A stretch of DNA of 64,000 nucleotides from Dactylellina haptotyla (Eukaryota > Ascomycota > Orbiliomycetes > Orbiliales > Orbiliaceae): positions 2,480,001-2,544,000 of the forward strand of contig CM062385.1 in assembly GCA_031310005.1 (NCBI GenBank), given 5' to 3'. Below are positions 36,752 through 49,102 of this stretch, in pieces. The translations under genes and the position numbers were made by a program. Below the pieces are notes generated by a model that saw only the letters and a program-made list of their open reading frames with translations, ran no database searches and had not been told where the DNA came from. Each line of letters begins with the position of its first letter. The first letter of the stretch is position 1.

Positions 36752-39700
36752 ATGTCGTCTGGTGTGACGGCATCTGCGATGGACAAAAGTCCAGCCTCCT
36801 CCCGCCAAATCAACGGCGCCATGCCCGGCCTTACTCCGCTTTCTACGAACACCCCCTCCTCGCAAAGGCCCGCCGATGACTTGTCCACCTCCTCTCCTGC
36901 TGTCTCGCCAACGTCGTTGAGCGGACCTCGCATCCCAACAGCTGTCAAACACAGGTCCACCTCGCACTCCTCGCACACCCTCAAGTCCATTGCTCCTCCT
37001 CTGACAAACGGCACTAAACGAACCCAGCGCTCGGCAAGCGCCAACCCACGAGAGTTTAGTAGGACAACAGCCCACCGCAAGCCACTCGACCAGCCTTCCG
37101 CAACCACGGCTTCCTCTTCTTCCCGCCTGCAATCAAAACCCTCCTTTCACGATATTATCAAGCGGTTCAACGACCAGCCGGACGAATCTTTACCTGTCCC
37201 CAAACCTCGAAGTGCCAGTCTATCCAGCAGTCGTTGCGCATCTCCTGTAAGATCCAAATCGTCCCTGGCAACACATTCGTCCAAGAAATCGACAACTACG
37301 TCAACCTCGAAACACTCGTCCTCTCGCTCTGTCACAGCCGCGCCGTCGAAGCCCCCAACTTCCTCAAGATCCGACAGAGACCGTAGAAATTCTGGTTCGA
37401 GTACGAGCTCCCATCACCACCACCATCATCATAGAGGGAGAAGATCGAGTGTTAAATCCACAGCCGATTCGGTCAGCGCCAGATCTGCGACCCCAGCAGA
37501 GTCGAACGGTACAGCTCCCTCCGATAACGAGTCGAAATCGACGAGCCGGAAGACTTCGTTACCAAAACCCACGGCACGTAGTAGCGCCAGTGCGCATTCC
37601 ACTCCTCCAATATCTCCGATATCTCCAGTCGATTCTGCAAAACGTTCTCGATTGCCTCAGAGCTCAAGCCGGACCACCCCGTCGTCGACGACGACCGCTG
37701 GATCTCGATCATCTCTTCCCAAACCGATCAGCACCAGGACGAGCTCGACTGGCAAAACGGGACCCTTGAAGTCTCCCTCCTTGAACGTCTACATCAACGC
37801 CCCGGATTCCCAGAAATCGCCTGCCCTAAGATCTTCTAGACCCCGACTACCCGTTGCGGCTGCGAAGCATGTTCCTCCAACAAGTTCTGGAATGACAGAG
37901 CCTTCCTCGTCAAGTTCTCGCAAGATGAATGGGCACACCGCAAGGGCGGTGCCAACCATTAAGGATGATACCAAGCCAAAGAAGAAAATTCCAGAATTGG
38001 GAACTGTAGATTTTGCAGCTCGCCGAAAAAAGATCGCTAGCGCCTTCAACGATCGGATGGAAAAGGAACGTGAAGAACGGAATCGAGCCCACCAGAAAAA
38101 AGAGCGAGAAGCTGCTGCGAAGAGAAAGCTTCAAGAAGCCGAGGCTAAGAAATCGGCTACTGAAGCGCCCAAGCAGGAGGAGGATAGCATAAGCCCGACT
38201 CAAACTGCCCCTCCAATCGGCCTCGGTCTCGACTTGGGCGATGGTGGTCTGCTGGAACAACAAACCGCGACGACAACAACAACAGAGTTAAATGAGCCCA
38301 TTTCGGCCCTCCCAACTACGGAATTTATCGATACCTCGCGAGTAAACGTCGAAAATTACGAATTAACGCAAATTGCGCCGACCCTTGAGAATGAGAATTC
38401 CACGCAAATGTCAACACAAGGGTTGCCCGAGCGGCCGCCTTCAGTGTCTGAACCCTCACCAAAATCGCCAATCGTGCCCGACAAGCCAGAAGAATACAAA
38501 CGATTGTCCGCATCATCACCGTTAGCAGCACCGCATGACGGATCTACGACCAGCAGCCGGCCATCTTCGCGACAAATGTTTACCGAGGTCGACGAGCGTG
38601 CCGGGCCAGCGCAGCCAGCCGTAGAAGATGTCTCACACGAGGCGACCCCAAAATCTCCGAGGGGCCCACCAAAGCTGCTGATTCCTGGCTACAAACCGGC
38701 TGAAGAATCGCTATTAACTGTCCCAGATACCACACCGTCAAGGCCGAGAGATTCGTTGTTCCGCAGGTCGTTGTCCCCCATCCAAGGTTCGCCGTCTGTG
38801 AGGAGCGAAGATTGGGAGAGAGCTGTCGAAGAAGAGAAGCGCCGACGCAAGGAAATCGAACAAGACCGAGAACTCAAACTTAAAAACCGATTGTCGACAC
38901 CCGTTACCCCCAAGAACGGATCGCCGCTCCTCGACAACGATACAACCCCGCGATCGTACACGCACAAGAAGCAGTCATCATGGTCGGCATCGCCTCACCT
39001 CGCGCCTCCGGACTCGCTGGGGCATATCATGTGGAAGTATCGCCCTCTCTCGACGAGCGGAGAGAGCATGATCGACACCTTCTACAAAGAGCAAGAAGAA
39101 CTGTCGCTAGCACGAAGGCGCAAGCAAGAGCTTATGCGATTTGTCGAACCAGAGTCACCTCCAGACACCGATGACATCCCAGATAGTGGCAAGGGAAAAG
39201 TTGCTCCGAGATATGAATTGCATGACAAAGAGTACACTTTGGAGGCTGATACAGAACCGGCTGCTGAAAGTGGGGGGTATGTACATATCGAGGGCACCTA
39301 CCGATACTCAGCGTCGACTGTTAATTCATCGGTCCGTAGTAGGTCGGTCGACCCAAATGACTATTGGACGCCTCAACCGTCAATTGGAGAGTTTGAGAAC
39401 CCTCCACGGGAAAGCTGGGCGACGGACAGCACAATGACCAGCTTCAGTACCAATTCGGGACTAGCTCCAAATGGGACCTTCAGCCGGAAAATAATGGACA
39501 GAGAGCGACCTTTAAGTGACACTCCTCCAACTCCACCTCCCAAAGATTTCGTATTTAGTCCCAAGCATGCTCCGTCTATCAAGTCTGTGGCCTCTGATGC
39601 CATGCCACCGCCACCTCCTAAGACAATTGCGGCTCGTCGGGCTAGTCTCTCTTCGGAAAATGTTGAACCCCTTCGGATCGTCAAACCACCAAGCATGCAA

Positions 39701-42392
39701 CAAGAAGTATACGACAGCCCGATAAGCATCAACTCCACAAACTCGCTCCACCCCGAATCTCACGATGGTGCACCGTCGGATCGCTCACCTTCCAGCGAAT
39801 ATTCAGAAGAAGCCGCGTCCGACCAGTCTTCGCAGACGCGGGGGTCTGCACCTCTGGTATACTCTGAGGTGTCACCCAACACATCTGTTGTAACGAACAC
39901 CGGGTCCTTTGTCTCCACTCAGGAATCACAGGCTCTCGAGAAGAAGATGTTGACAAAGCGTCGCTTCTTACTTCGCGAACTGATTGATACCGAGAAAACT
40001 TTTTTCCAGGATATGACTATAACTGAGGAGATTTATAAAGGAACCGCCGATGCCTGCGACGATCTTAAACCCGATGATGTCCGAGTTTTGTTCGGTAACA
40101 CGCACGCTGTTGTGGCCTTTTCGCGTGGATTTTTCGACTCGCTCAAGGCAGCAGCAGCGTCTGTCTACGTTCCGGCACGAATTCCCAAAACGCCCTCCGG
40201 ATCGCAAGTTAACATCAACGAGCCCGCCGCGGAAGAAACGGAACTCGCGGAGGTGACCGAGGAAGCCGATTTCCAGACATGGGTTGGAGAAGCGTTTGCG
40301 CAAGCACTGCCAAACATGGAAAAAGTATTTGGAGACTACTGCAAAAACCACGAGGCTGCTGTTAGTAGACTACAGACGCTTGAAAAAGTTCGCGGGGTTG
40401 CGATCTGGCTAAAGGTTTGATTTTCATCAATTGAACAAGTAGTTTATTTTGCAGGTTCAAAAAGCTAACCTTCATACAGGAATGCAAAGTTGTCGCTGAC
40501 GACTTGACGCACGCATGGTCACTTGAATCCCTCCTCATCAAACCCGTACAACGCCTCCTAAAGTATCCGTTACTACTCGATCAAATTCTCGAATGTACTC
40601 CAGCGAATCACCCAGATCGCCAAGCGATCGAATTGGTCAACAAGGAGGTCCGGTTCGTTACCGAGCGCATCAATGAATCGAAGAAACGGAAGGATTTGAT
40701 GGATAAGCTTGTCGGGCCTCGCAAGAAAGCAGATAACGATCTTCGACACGGTTTGACTAAGGGTTGGCAACGTAGAGCGGAAAAACTTCGCATGACCGTC
40801 GGTCTTTCGGAAATGCCACATGATGAGCGATACGAACATACAACGTCTAAATTCCGAGAACAGTACTTCAAGTTACAGCTGGTTATGAAGGATATAGAGA
40901 TGTACTTGAACGATGTTGACAAGCAAATAACGGAGTTTGGTGTTCTGGCCGTTAAGTTTGAGGAATTTGCCTCCTGTAGCCCCACAAGATTTAAGGAGTA
41001 CGAGGAGAGATGGCAGACTTTCACTAAGAGGACAAAGGAGATGAAGGATGTCGCACTCGTGGATCATGTAAGTTTCTAACATCACTCGTTTTATTGTAAG
41101 ATACGCTAACCATTACTCTAGCGGATACGGATTAAGCGTCACGTTCTGACACCTCTCGACGCGGCTTTGAAGATGTGCGAAAATCCTCAGAAAGTTATGT
41201 TAAAGCGTGAGAAGAAGGCTGTAGACTACGCCCGCTTCCGAGCGATGAAGGAAAAGGGAGACAAAATCGACAAGAAAACCAAGGAACTCGCCGATGCCTA
41301 TCTGGCCATTAATGACACCTTGCTTGACGAACTTCCTCGATTGCATAGCTCGATTGAAAAACTGGTGGAGGTTGTAATCTGCAATTTTGCCCAGCTCTGT
41401 GGAGTTTGGGAGAAGTATTGGGCATCCCGAATGGAAGGCTTGCTCGACCCACTCGATATTCCTTCCAATTTCTCCGATATCATTGAAGTCTACAAGTCAG
41501 ACTTCACAAAAGTCGAGTCTGTCGTCGAATCTTTGACGATTACTAACACTAACGCGAACATGTGGAAGACGCACTCGATATACTCCCAAAGCTCATCCTC
41601 TTCTCACCTAGACGCCGCTTCACACAGTTCAGCCTCGCTTAATAGAGCGCATACTGGAGATGGAATTATACCATCGCCTAACCCGTCGAGCCTGGGACGA
41701 AGTAGTTTGGGTGGTAGTTCGACGCCTAATAGGTTGTCCGGGTCTTTCAGCCCCGGTTCCGCTTTGGTCGCGGCCTCAATTGGCCATGCCCTTCCAATCC
41801 TCCCAGGAGCAATGGCCCAAGCACAAGCCCAACAGAGAGGACGCGCATCGTCTGCGTACAATATCCCACCAACAAGGGCTCCTCCGCCACCTCCTATTCG
41901 TGCGCTTAGCAGTGCTAGTATTCCTTCTCATACACCTTCATTATCTCCAACACACTCTACACATTCTGTGGGCCAGAGCTCTTCAACTTCTGCACTCCCC
42001 CTGCCTAGCCATCCAGTTTTACCTACAATACACGGACTCGACACTGGATCTCCCTCACAGTCACGCCCTAGTACTTCTTCAGACAATACCGGTAGGACGG
42101 TTCTTGGCTATCCGGTTCTATGGCTGTGTGCTAGTATTTATGCATATCATGCAAGTAAAGAAGCAGATGCCAAACGAGACATGGGTTTTTCGTATTTAAC
42201 CTATGACCAAGGCGAGGTAAGTTAGCCGAGCTGCAGCGTGCCTTTTACCCGGCGTTACTAACAAACTCAATGCAGATCTTCGATGTTATTGGCACGAAGG
42301 GTGAATACTGGCTAGCTCGAAACCAAGATGATAGAAGCCAGGAGTTCGGATGGATTTGGAGCAAGCATTTTGCGAGACTTGCCCTGGATTAA
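36752..42392 (+). CDS. DH-BAR-SH3 Rho/Cdc42 guanine nucleotide exchange factor
   Basis: A large exchange factor expected to activate a Rho-type GTPase, by analogy Cdc42, at sites of polar growth or septation. Its layout resembles Tuba/DNMBP and S. pombe Gef1. Exons 36752-40414, 40480-41067, 41122-42216 and 42276-42392 give 1820 residues. Residues 1-1060 are Ser/Thr/Pro-rich and disordered, with a natural 7-His run near 220 and a charged coiled segment near 425-475. The DH domain begins near 1068 (KRRFLLRELIDTEKTF) and ends with LESLLIKPVQRLLKYPLLLDQIL. It is followed by a BAR-type helical region (about 1300-1540, RIRIKRHVLTPL...KMCENPQKVMLKREKKAVDY), a Ser/Pro linker and a C-terminal SH3-like domain (about 1746-1820, YDQGEIFDVI...EYWLARN...FGWIWSKHFARL). 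The first intron starts GTTTGA, an uncommon donor, but the join WLK|ECKVVADDLTHAW matches DH domains. I chose the first ATG; Met10 is an alternative. Confidence 0.85.
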
Positions 42393-43513
42393 AAAATCCT
42401 ACAACCGCGACTCTGCCTACAACCAAACCATAAGCGAACCTTTTTTTTCACCCGCATAGACAACCACCCGTTTTAGCGATATATATACACTTTTCACCTA
42501 GCGATTTTTCGTTGTCTCGCATCGCCAGCGCTTTTCTACATCAATTTTCTTTTGTTTACTCTCTTCTCGTTATATCTTCCTCAAGCATCCTCATGTTTCT
42601 CAAGCCCATCTCATTTCGTGATATCCCATGGCTAAATTCTTTGCTTTTTTCCCTTCAAAACACTACCCCTTTTCTATTTCGAACCATTCGCATACTATAC
42701 GGTCTTGGACCTCCTTAACCCTTCTTCCTTTTATGTGTCTTGTTATGGCGGCGCTAACCCGGTGATATTTTTTTATTTCTTTCAACTTCTGTGTAACTTC
42801 ATTCTTTTCAAGGTTTTATAATTAGCGTTCCTCCTTTTCTTCTCTGACGGTCTCACTTATTCTTTTTCGAAGTCATAAACATGTAATGCTACTTTTGTCT
42901 TCGAAAACCCCACGCTTGAAAAATTATTTTACCCCTTCCTTTCTACAGTGAGTGCATAGAGCATATGGTCAGTATTTCTTAATTCCGACTGGCACTTCCT
43001 ATTCTTCCTTCTGCTCTCCACCATTTCCTTCCTCTGATTCTTCGAAAAAACAAAAACAAAAAACAAATCCATTTAGAGAAAAAAATGGATTGCTGCTTTC
43101 TTGTTTTAGATGAATTCGATAATATACTTTTATTCAAGGAGGGCGCTCTTGTCTCCTTTGTCTACTGTTTTAGCGGGATAAACTACTCCTCTTTTTCCAC
43201 TGCAAATACTGTTTAATGTATATAACATTAAGGACTAAATCAAACAGATGACATTAAGTCTCACCATCTATCAAACCTGTTTCTCTTCGTATCATACCGT
43301 CTTGGAGATTTGTGAATACCGGTATTTATGATATTATAATAAACCGTCTACTACGCATTTGTAAATCCACAACTACAAACGAACAGGTGTTTTATAGGTT
43401 ATATATGCTGTATTCATTTACATATCTTGAATCTTTTATACAAATGTCCGTGATGGAAGCATCTAAACGTCTCAATATTTACAAACCACATCCGCATCTC
43501 TCTGTCTACTATT
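42393..43513. other. Convergent 3' spacer
   Basis: This 1.1-kb gap lies between the stop codons of the Rho GEF (+) and mS29/DAP3 (-). It is T-rich with low-complexity frames only, and no supported gene or RNA. Confidence 0.6.
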
Positions 43514-45864
43514 TTACATTATCAAGCTCCCCTGCAGCCTCAAGCAATGCTGCATCACCAATCTCGGCACGCCACCGGTGAGCACATACCTCTCAGCAAC
43601 CTCATGATCAGTCAACGGCTTCTCCTTCAACGCCTGCAACAATCTCCTCAACTCAGCCTCTTTACTGTTCTCTCTCTCCTTCTCCGCAGCGCTGAGAGCC
43701 AACGTCTCCTCTATCTCGGTGACTGTGGTCCTGGCAGGTACTTGTTGCGAACCATTGCTCTCTTCGACTTCTGACTCGCCTTCTTCAGCGATTTGTTCTA
43801 GCGCTTCAGGAGCGTCCGGGTTGGACACACTGATTCGGAGATTTCTGTATTCATCTTCGGTGATGCCGGCCTTTTCGAGGGCTGGGGTGATGGGCACCGA
43901 TCGATCCCATGAGTAGTCCCACAAGCCGGCGAGCTTGTAGAATTCGAGGAGGCGTTTGGTGTGTTCACGGTTGAGGCCCTTGACGTTGATTGTGCGCGCC
44001 AGGGTGCCGATTATCGGGGGGATTTGGTGGTCGAATTTGCCTATGCCGGGGAGTGGCTTACCAGCTAGGGTGAGGTCGAGAGACGGGTTGGGGTGGAGTT
44101 CGGTCGTAGTGGCCGCAATGATCATTTGGCGGGCCTGTGATGGATTTCATGTTAGTAAATTGTAGATATGTAAAGAAGGGGGAGTAAATGTGAACGCACG
44201 AATTGACGACGGCCTGATAGGTACTCGAAGAAAGTGTGCAGGATGTCGAGGTTGGGTGGATAAACGTCTTTGAACTCCGGTGTCTTGTATCCACTTTCCA
44301 TGCGCATGGCGTAGTCTAAGTTGTCAAGCGTAAAGAGAACCGGGGGACTGTCCGTTGAGTTATTGTTAGTAAAGGAGCTCTTCTGAGATGGTATAGATAT
44401 GGTTGTGAGAACTTACGCTCCAGGTTTCTCAAGTTGAGCCAGGAAAGCAGTGAAGGCTTCATACGAGTGTTCGGGCCCAGTGGAGCCAGCATCAACGATT
44501 TTCATCAATGGAGATCCGGCTGGGATTTCAGTGGTACCAATCTGGAGGGTTTCCTCAACTTTGGTTGCCAACAAGACATCGGCATTCGCCTTTCCGATTC
44601 TGCCCAACATTTTCCATAGGTAGTCTCGCTGGACATATCGACCAGTATCTGCATTGATCTCGTACGATGTCGTGCCGATGACAACATCATGGACGTTAGG
44701 AATAGTCATAACGATCCACTTTCGTTTGATAGCAGCAACCATGGCCTGGAGGAGTAGAATACTCTTGCCGGTTCCTGCTTTGCCAGTAAGAACAAAGTTT
44801 GCCGACTGCCGCGAAGTTTTGTCCTGAGCCTCCTTCTTGGCCGCGATCATTTCCTCCTTCTGCAGTTTGCGGTCTCCTGCCTCCTTTGCCTTCTTGTCTA
44901 ACAGAGCTTCGTATTCCTCTAAGCTCTGGGGTTGGTGAGGCTTTCTATGCTCGGCACGGTGGATCTTGCGTGCCTCTAGGTTCTCGTGATAGTTGAGCAT
45001 AGGAACGATACTCCTAGCCTGGCGTTCCAAGGTCTCCTTGTGGTTGTTGATTTTGTTGATAGCCTTGGTGTTGGCCTTTCCCTCAGGGTTGGCCAGCAGC
45101 TCCTCGATTTGAAGTTCGGCAATTGCGATATCGTCTTTTATCGTTTTCAGTTGTAAGTCTAGTTTGGCTATTATCCCTTCCTCTTGTTGCTCCATTGCGG
45201 CGAGTTCTGCCTCTGCAGTCTCTGGCTCAACGATAACTTTATTCGCCTCATCAAATTCAGAGAAATTCTCTTGCTTCATGGCTGCACCTTCGCCTTCAGA
45301 GGTAGCAGAGGCGCCGTCAACCCCGAACCTCTCCACGCTCTCCATTGCACGAGCGAGACCAACGCTCTCATTTCGAATGAACGTTGTAGGGCGGTAGAAG
45401 AACTGCCATTGTTGCCTCTTCTGGAACGCTTCCAGGGTCCTCAGCTTCTCCAAATCCTCGATGTTGATAGAGAAAACCTTGCCTATAGACTCGGTATCGG
45501 AAGTCAATTCGGCTGTGAGTTCGGGAAGATCCAGATTCGGGGCGTTAGCGTTAGACAGGATGATAGCTTTCCGAAGGGCTCGGCGGTAGCCGACCTCGGG
45601 CTTTTTGACGTTGGACTGAACTGTCTTCTTTCTGGTCTTTAAATTGAGGGGTTTGTTGACCGTGGGCTTTCGTTGGTTGGCCCCGCCTCCCTTGGCCGCC
45701 GCGGGGAGTGGTGGGGTGGTATGGAGGGAGCGCGAGCGGGTGGTGAGGTCAATTGCAGCAATTGACGTCCGCGGAAGACGAGATGCAGAGGACGAGCGAG
45801 AGCGGGTGGAAGACTGCAGGAGAGCACGGCCGGTGCACCTCCAACAGGCGGATGCGGATGCCAT
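43514..45864 (-). CDS. Mitochondrial small-subunit ribosomal protein mS29 (DAP3/Rsm23)
   Basis: The GTP-binding subunit of the mitochondrial small ribosomal subunit. Exons on the - strand are 44417-45864, 44200-44347 and 43514-44134, giving 738 residues; yeast Rsm23 is about 450. Residues 1-50 are Arg/Ser-rich without acidic residues, as in a mitochondrial targeting peptide. Conserved blocks: LRTLEAFQKRQQWQFFYRPTTFIR (about 141-164), the P-loop GKAGTGKS (about 371-378) with LLLQAMVAAIKRKWIVMTIPN, PPVLFTLDNLDYAMR (Walker B region), and a C-terminal YVLTGGVPR block. The extra length comes mainly from an insertion of about 180 residues (about 183-363), highly charged and predicted coiled coil, between the first block and the P-loop, and an acidic insertion of about 60 residues near the C-terminus. 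Both lie in continuous frame. It diverges from RRS1 and shares its promoter. Confidence 0.9.
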
Positions 45865-46237
45865 TGTCGCGATGGTGGGGGTGGATCGAGGCTGTCCGTT
45901 TTTTTATATTGCCTCGTGCACCGAATAAATAACCAAGCTCTTGTGACGTGTGCTATCGAAGCTACAGCAGATCCATCGCAATATCCAACAGCCTGGTTCC
46001 TCCTCGGTATGGCCTCGAGCTGCGGCCCGGTTCAATTGCCGTAGTGTTCGGTCGAGGTCGTCGGGGTGGTCGTCGGTCCGCAGGGAACGAGAGAGCGAGG
46101 TTGGTCTGCGTTGCGGTCAAGGTTTTCGGCTGTGGAATTTTTTCGACCCTTAAAAACGCTGCTGCTTAAATCCCTGCAGCAATTTTCGTTCGCGACACAA
46201 CCTTCAAATCCTCACCTAAAGAAAAATTATCGCAGCG
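45865..46237. promoter_or_regulatory. Bidirectional promoter between mS29 and RRS1
   Basis: 373 bp separate two divergent start codons. A TGACGTG (CRE-like) heptamer is at about 45944-45950, and GAATTTTTTCG at 46134-46144 resembles, on its reverse strand, the A-rich RRPE element of ribosome-biogenesis promoters. No exact PAC box was found. The site assignments are by motif resemblance only. Confidence 0.45.
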
Positions 46238-46922
46238 ATGGCCTCGGAAATGGAAGTCGACGAGCCTCAGAAGCTGTAAGCACACTCTCTCACTCGGTCT
46301 TCAGCTGCGGACGAAGCTAACAGGAAATCACAGCCCGGTCAACGTCACCAAGCCCATCCCGCTGACCTTCGATCTGGGTCACCTCACCGCCTTCGACAGC
46401 AATCCTCTCCCACCGCTGACACCAGCGAACCTCGAGGAAACGCTGTACTCCACCGCCCGCGATTCTGCGCAGCTCATAATCAACCAGATCCTCACTACCG
46501 TCGCCTTGAAATCTACCCAAGACGGTGTCTACGCCACATTACCGGATCCGATAACCCAGCTCCCGCGCGAGAAACCAGTGCCCAAACCCAAGGAGCCCAC
46601 CAAATGGGAACAATTCGCAAAGAAGAAGGGTATCGCTGCTAAGGCTAAGGACGGCAAACTTATCTACGACCAGGCAACCGGCGAATGGGTGCCCAGATGG
46701 GGCTACAAGGGTGCTAATAAGGGCGTTGAAAACGATTGGCTCGTGGAGGTTGACGAGTCGAAACAGAAAGATGTGAATGATAATCCCAGAAACCTGAGCA
46801 GAGCGCAGAGGATAGAGAGGATCAAGAAGAACGAGAAACATCAGAAGAAGAATGAGAAGCATGCGGCGTCGGGTGCTGCGGCGGCGGCCCCCAAAGGTGG
46901 CTATAAGAATCGCAAGAGGTAG
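46238..46922 (+). CDS. RRS1: Ribosome biogenesis protein Rrs1
   Basis: A nucleolar factor that works with Rpf2 to bring the 5S RNP (5S rRNA, uL5, uL18) into the pre-60S particle. Exons 46238-46275 and 46334-46922, with a 58-bp intron, give 208 residues. The join restores a Leu codon (EPQKL|PVNVTKPIPL). Family signatures: FDLGHLTAFDSNPL, SAQLIINQILT, then LPDPITQLPREKPVPKPK, TKWEQFAKKKGI and a tail rich in Lys, Asn and Gly (PKGGYKNRKR). Length fits the fungal orthologs. An alternative acceptor at 46324 would break the frame. It is head-to-head with mS29 and converges with BET2. Confidence 0.93.
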
Positions 46923-47420
46923 TAGTGTTGATCAGACACTTGAGGGGCATACCTGTACGATATATTATGAGCGGTCACGAGGGCACTGTTGTTCTGTATA
47001 CGGCGTTATGAAGGAGGATATCAAAAGTATATATATTATATTATATTTTCTATCATCATTGAAGTGTCGGTTTTTATGGAAGTACGTATATATTAGCGTG
47101 GTATCAGTTGAAAGGGTTATATTTTGAAATCCCACTCAAAAGTATGTCGAATCGCATCAAATCTCTCCCACCCCTGGCCGACCTTTTCTTAAGGCCGGCT
47201 CTGCTTCAACATTGGATGAGAAAGGGGTATTTGATCCGCGTTTTGAAATAAACTTCCTCTACTCTCGATGGTAGTCCTCTATCATAGGTGTCGCGATAGA
47301 GGGCTATTAGATGAGAGAAAACAAATGAAAAGGCGCTTTCACAAAGGGAACACAGTAATTGAGACCACGGGTGGAAGAATAGAAGAAAGATGCGAAAAAG
47401 ACTAGTTATAATATTATCAT
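46923..47420. other. Convergent 3' spacer
   Basis: 498 bp between the stop codons of RRS1 (+) and BET2 (-). AT-rich, with TATATATTATATTAT-like runs near 47030. No gene seen. Confidence 0.6.
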
Positions 47421-48742
47421 TCACTTGGGGCCGAAAAGCCTCTTCGTCGTCTCAACTGGCATACAGCTGTAACGAGCATCTGTTAGTTATCCGGTTTGAA
47501 TACGGAGATACGTATATGAACTTACTAAATAGGATCAACCTCCTTCAATCCACCCCAGCCGACCAAACTCAACCCAGCGAGACCGAATACCGTATGGAAA
47601 ACATCAACGGCATCGCCTTTTCTATCAGCCAACCCTCCGCGAACCTCATCCTGGCAGCTTAGGATCCACCCAACCAGTTTATTCTGATCGATCCAATGAA
47701 GTTTACCAAGCATCGCCAGAGACGACAGCACCCACCAACTATAGCACACATCCTCCAGCTTTTCAGGCCGGCCATTTAGTCCACCGTTGGGGAGCTGCCG
47801 CTGGGCAAGCCACCCCGCAAGCTGGTCTCTCGACGCGGGAGTCATCCGGTCCAGATTATTCGTCATACTGAGCACCCCGACACAAGTAAAGACTGCATCC
47901 TCGAATTAGCCCCTCATCTTGCCCACAAAGACTCTGAAGAGTAACAGCATACTCTGCCCGCTATGGCTCTCCGCGCCAGGCACAACCCCGAACCCGCCAT
48001 CGTAGTTCTGACATTTGAGCACGAAATCCACCGCCTTCTCAACATCCACTCTATCTAGCTTATTCAGGATCTTTAACGTCTGCAGAGCGGTATACACGAA
48101 TCGCGTATCCTCCTCGCCCCACTCGTCACCGGCAAACACTCCAGACGGCTTCTGCAGTCCCGCGACATACGCAGCGCACGCCTCGGTGTCCACGGCGTCG
48201 AGGGCATCGATCATGGCGAGGATCTGGATGGCGGAGAGGGTATAGAGCAAGTGCGTGTCATGAGAGGGATGAGCGCCAAAGCCGCCTACGAGACCGGCCA
48301 TAAAAAACAGGGCTCGTTAGTTACGGTGCTTCCCTTCTCTTAGGCTAGCGGAAGAAAGACACCGTACCGTTCTCGTGCTGGCAGCTCTGCACGAATTTTA
48401 TCGTCTCATCTCGTGGTAACGCGTCCGGGCGTCCGAGAAGATGGAGCGCTGTGAGCCCCCAGTAGACGCCATCTATTCGTCATGATTAGTCGCTGCCGGT
48501 TCGTATGAAGAAGAGTAGGATGGAGGATGTTCGTACTCAGCCGTAGATGTTCTGTTAACCAATATTCCAATTCATCTTTACGCTACTACCCGCATTCCAT
48601 CCGGGATATTAGCCGGTGCTGCGAATTTAATGGTCGACGGTGGAGATTCCGGGCATACCGTGTCCAGAGACTGGATGTATTTGACATGTTTATCAACGAA
48701 CAGCTCCTCCGGCTTGTTCGTGAATGTGACTGCTGTTGCCAT
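47421..48742 (-). CDS. BET2: Rab geranylgeranyltransferase (type II) beta subunit
   Basis: The catalytic beta subunit that, with the alpha subunit and Rab escort protein, attaches geranylgeranyl groups to Rab/Ypt GTPases in the cytosol. Six exons on the - strand: 48659-48742, 48537-48582, 48368-48472, 47953-48285, 47526-47892 and 47421-47466. They give 326 residues, the usual length. Conserved stretches: [59 protein letters not shown] and a final VDPIYCMPVE. Zinc ligands appear as Asp and Cys in EDVCYSWW and His in DVFHTVFGL. The two 46-nt exons are easily missed: one carries [15 protein letters not shown], the other the C-terminal [14 protein letters not shown]. Every junction was checked for frame. 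Confidence 0.93.
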
Positions 48743-49102
48743 GATGGTGGATACAGTGGACGAGTTTAATTTGAAAAGGTGATGGATGAGGAAGTTGAAA
48801 ACCAGCGGGGCCAAGTTTTATCCAACGCAAAAGTTACTACATGCAGGGATTCTCTCAAGACATGATGCTTTCTCCAATTCACGAATTTCACTAGTCACTG
48901 CACAAACGACAGGATTGGCGTTAGAACGATCATAATAATGTAGCAGAAAGAATAACTGCATTGAAGCGTAAAGTATCTAGTTTTTTGAGAGCACCCCCCA
49001 AAAAAGACAAGAACATTCATAAAACTTCGTCGGATCTATCTTACACAACGCCAAATATATCACTAATCCACTAAACCACCACCACGCCTTCATGCTTCAC
49101 AA
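48743..49102. promoter_or_regulatory. Short same-strand spacer upstream of BET2
   Basis: 360 bp between the BET2 start and the stop of the aminotransferase, both on the - strand. It must hold the BET2 promoter and the 3' end of its neighbour. No clear motif was recognised. Confidence 0.5.
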
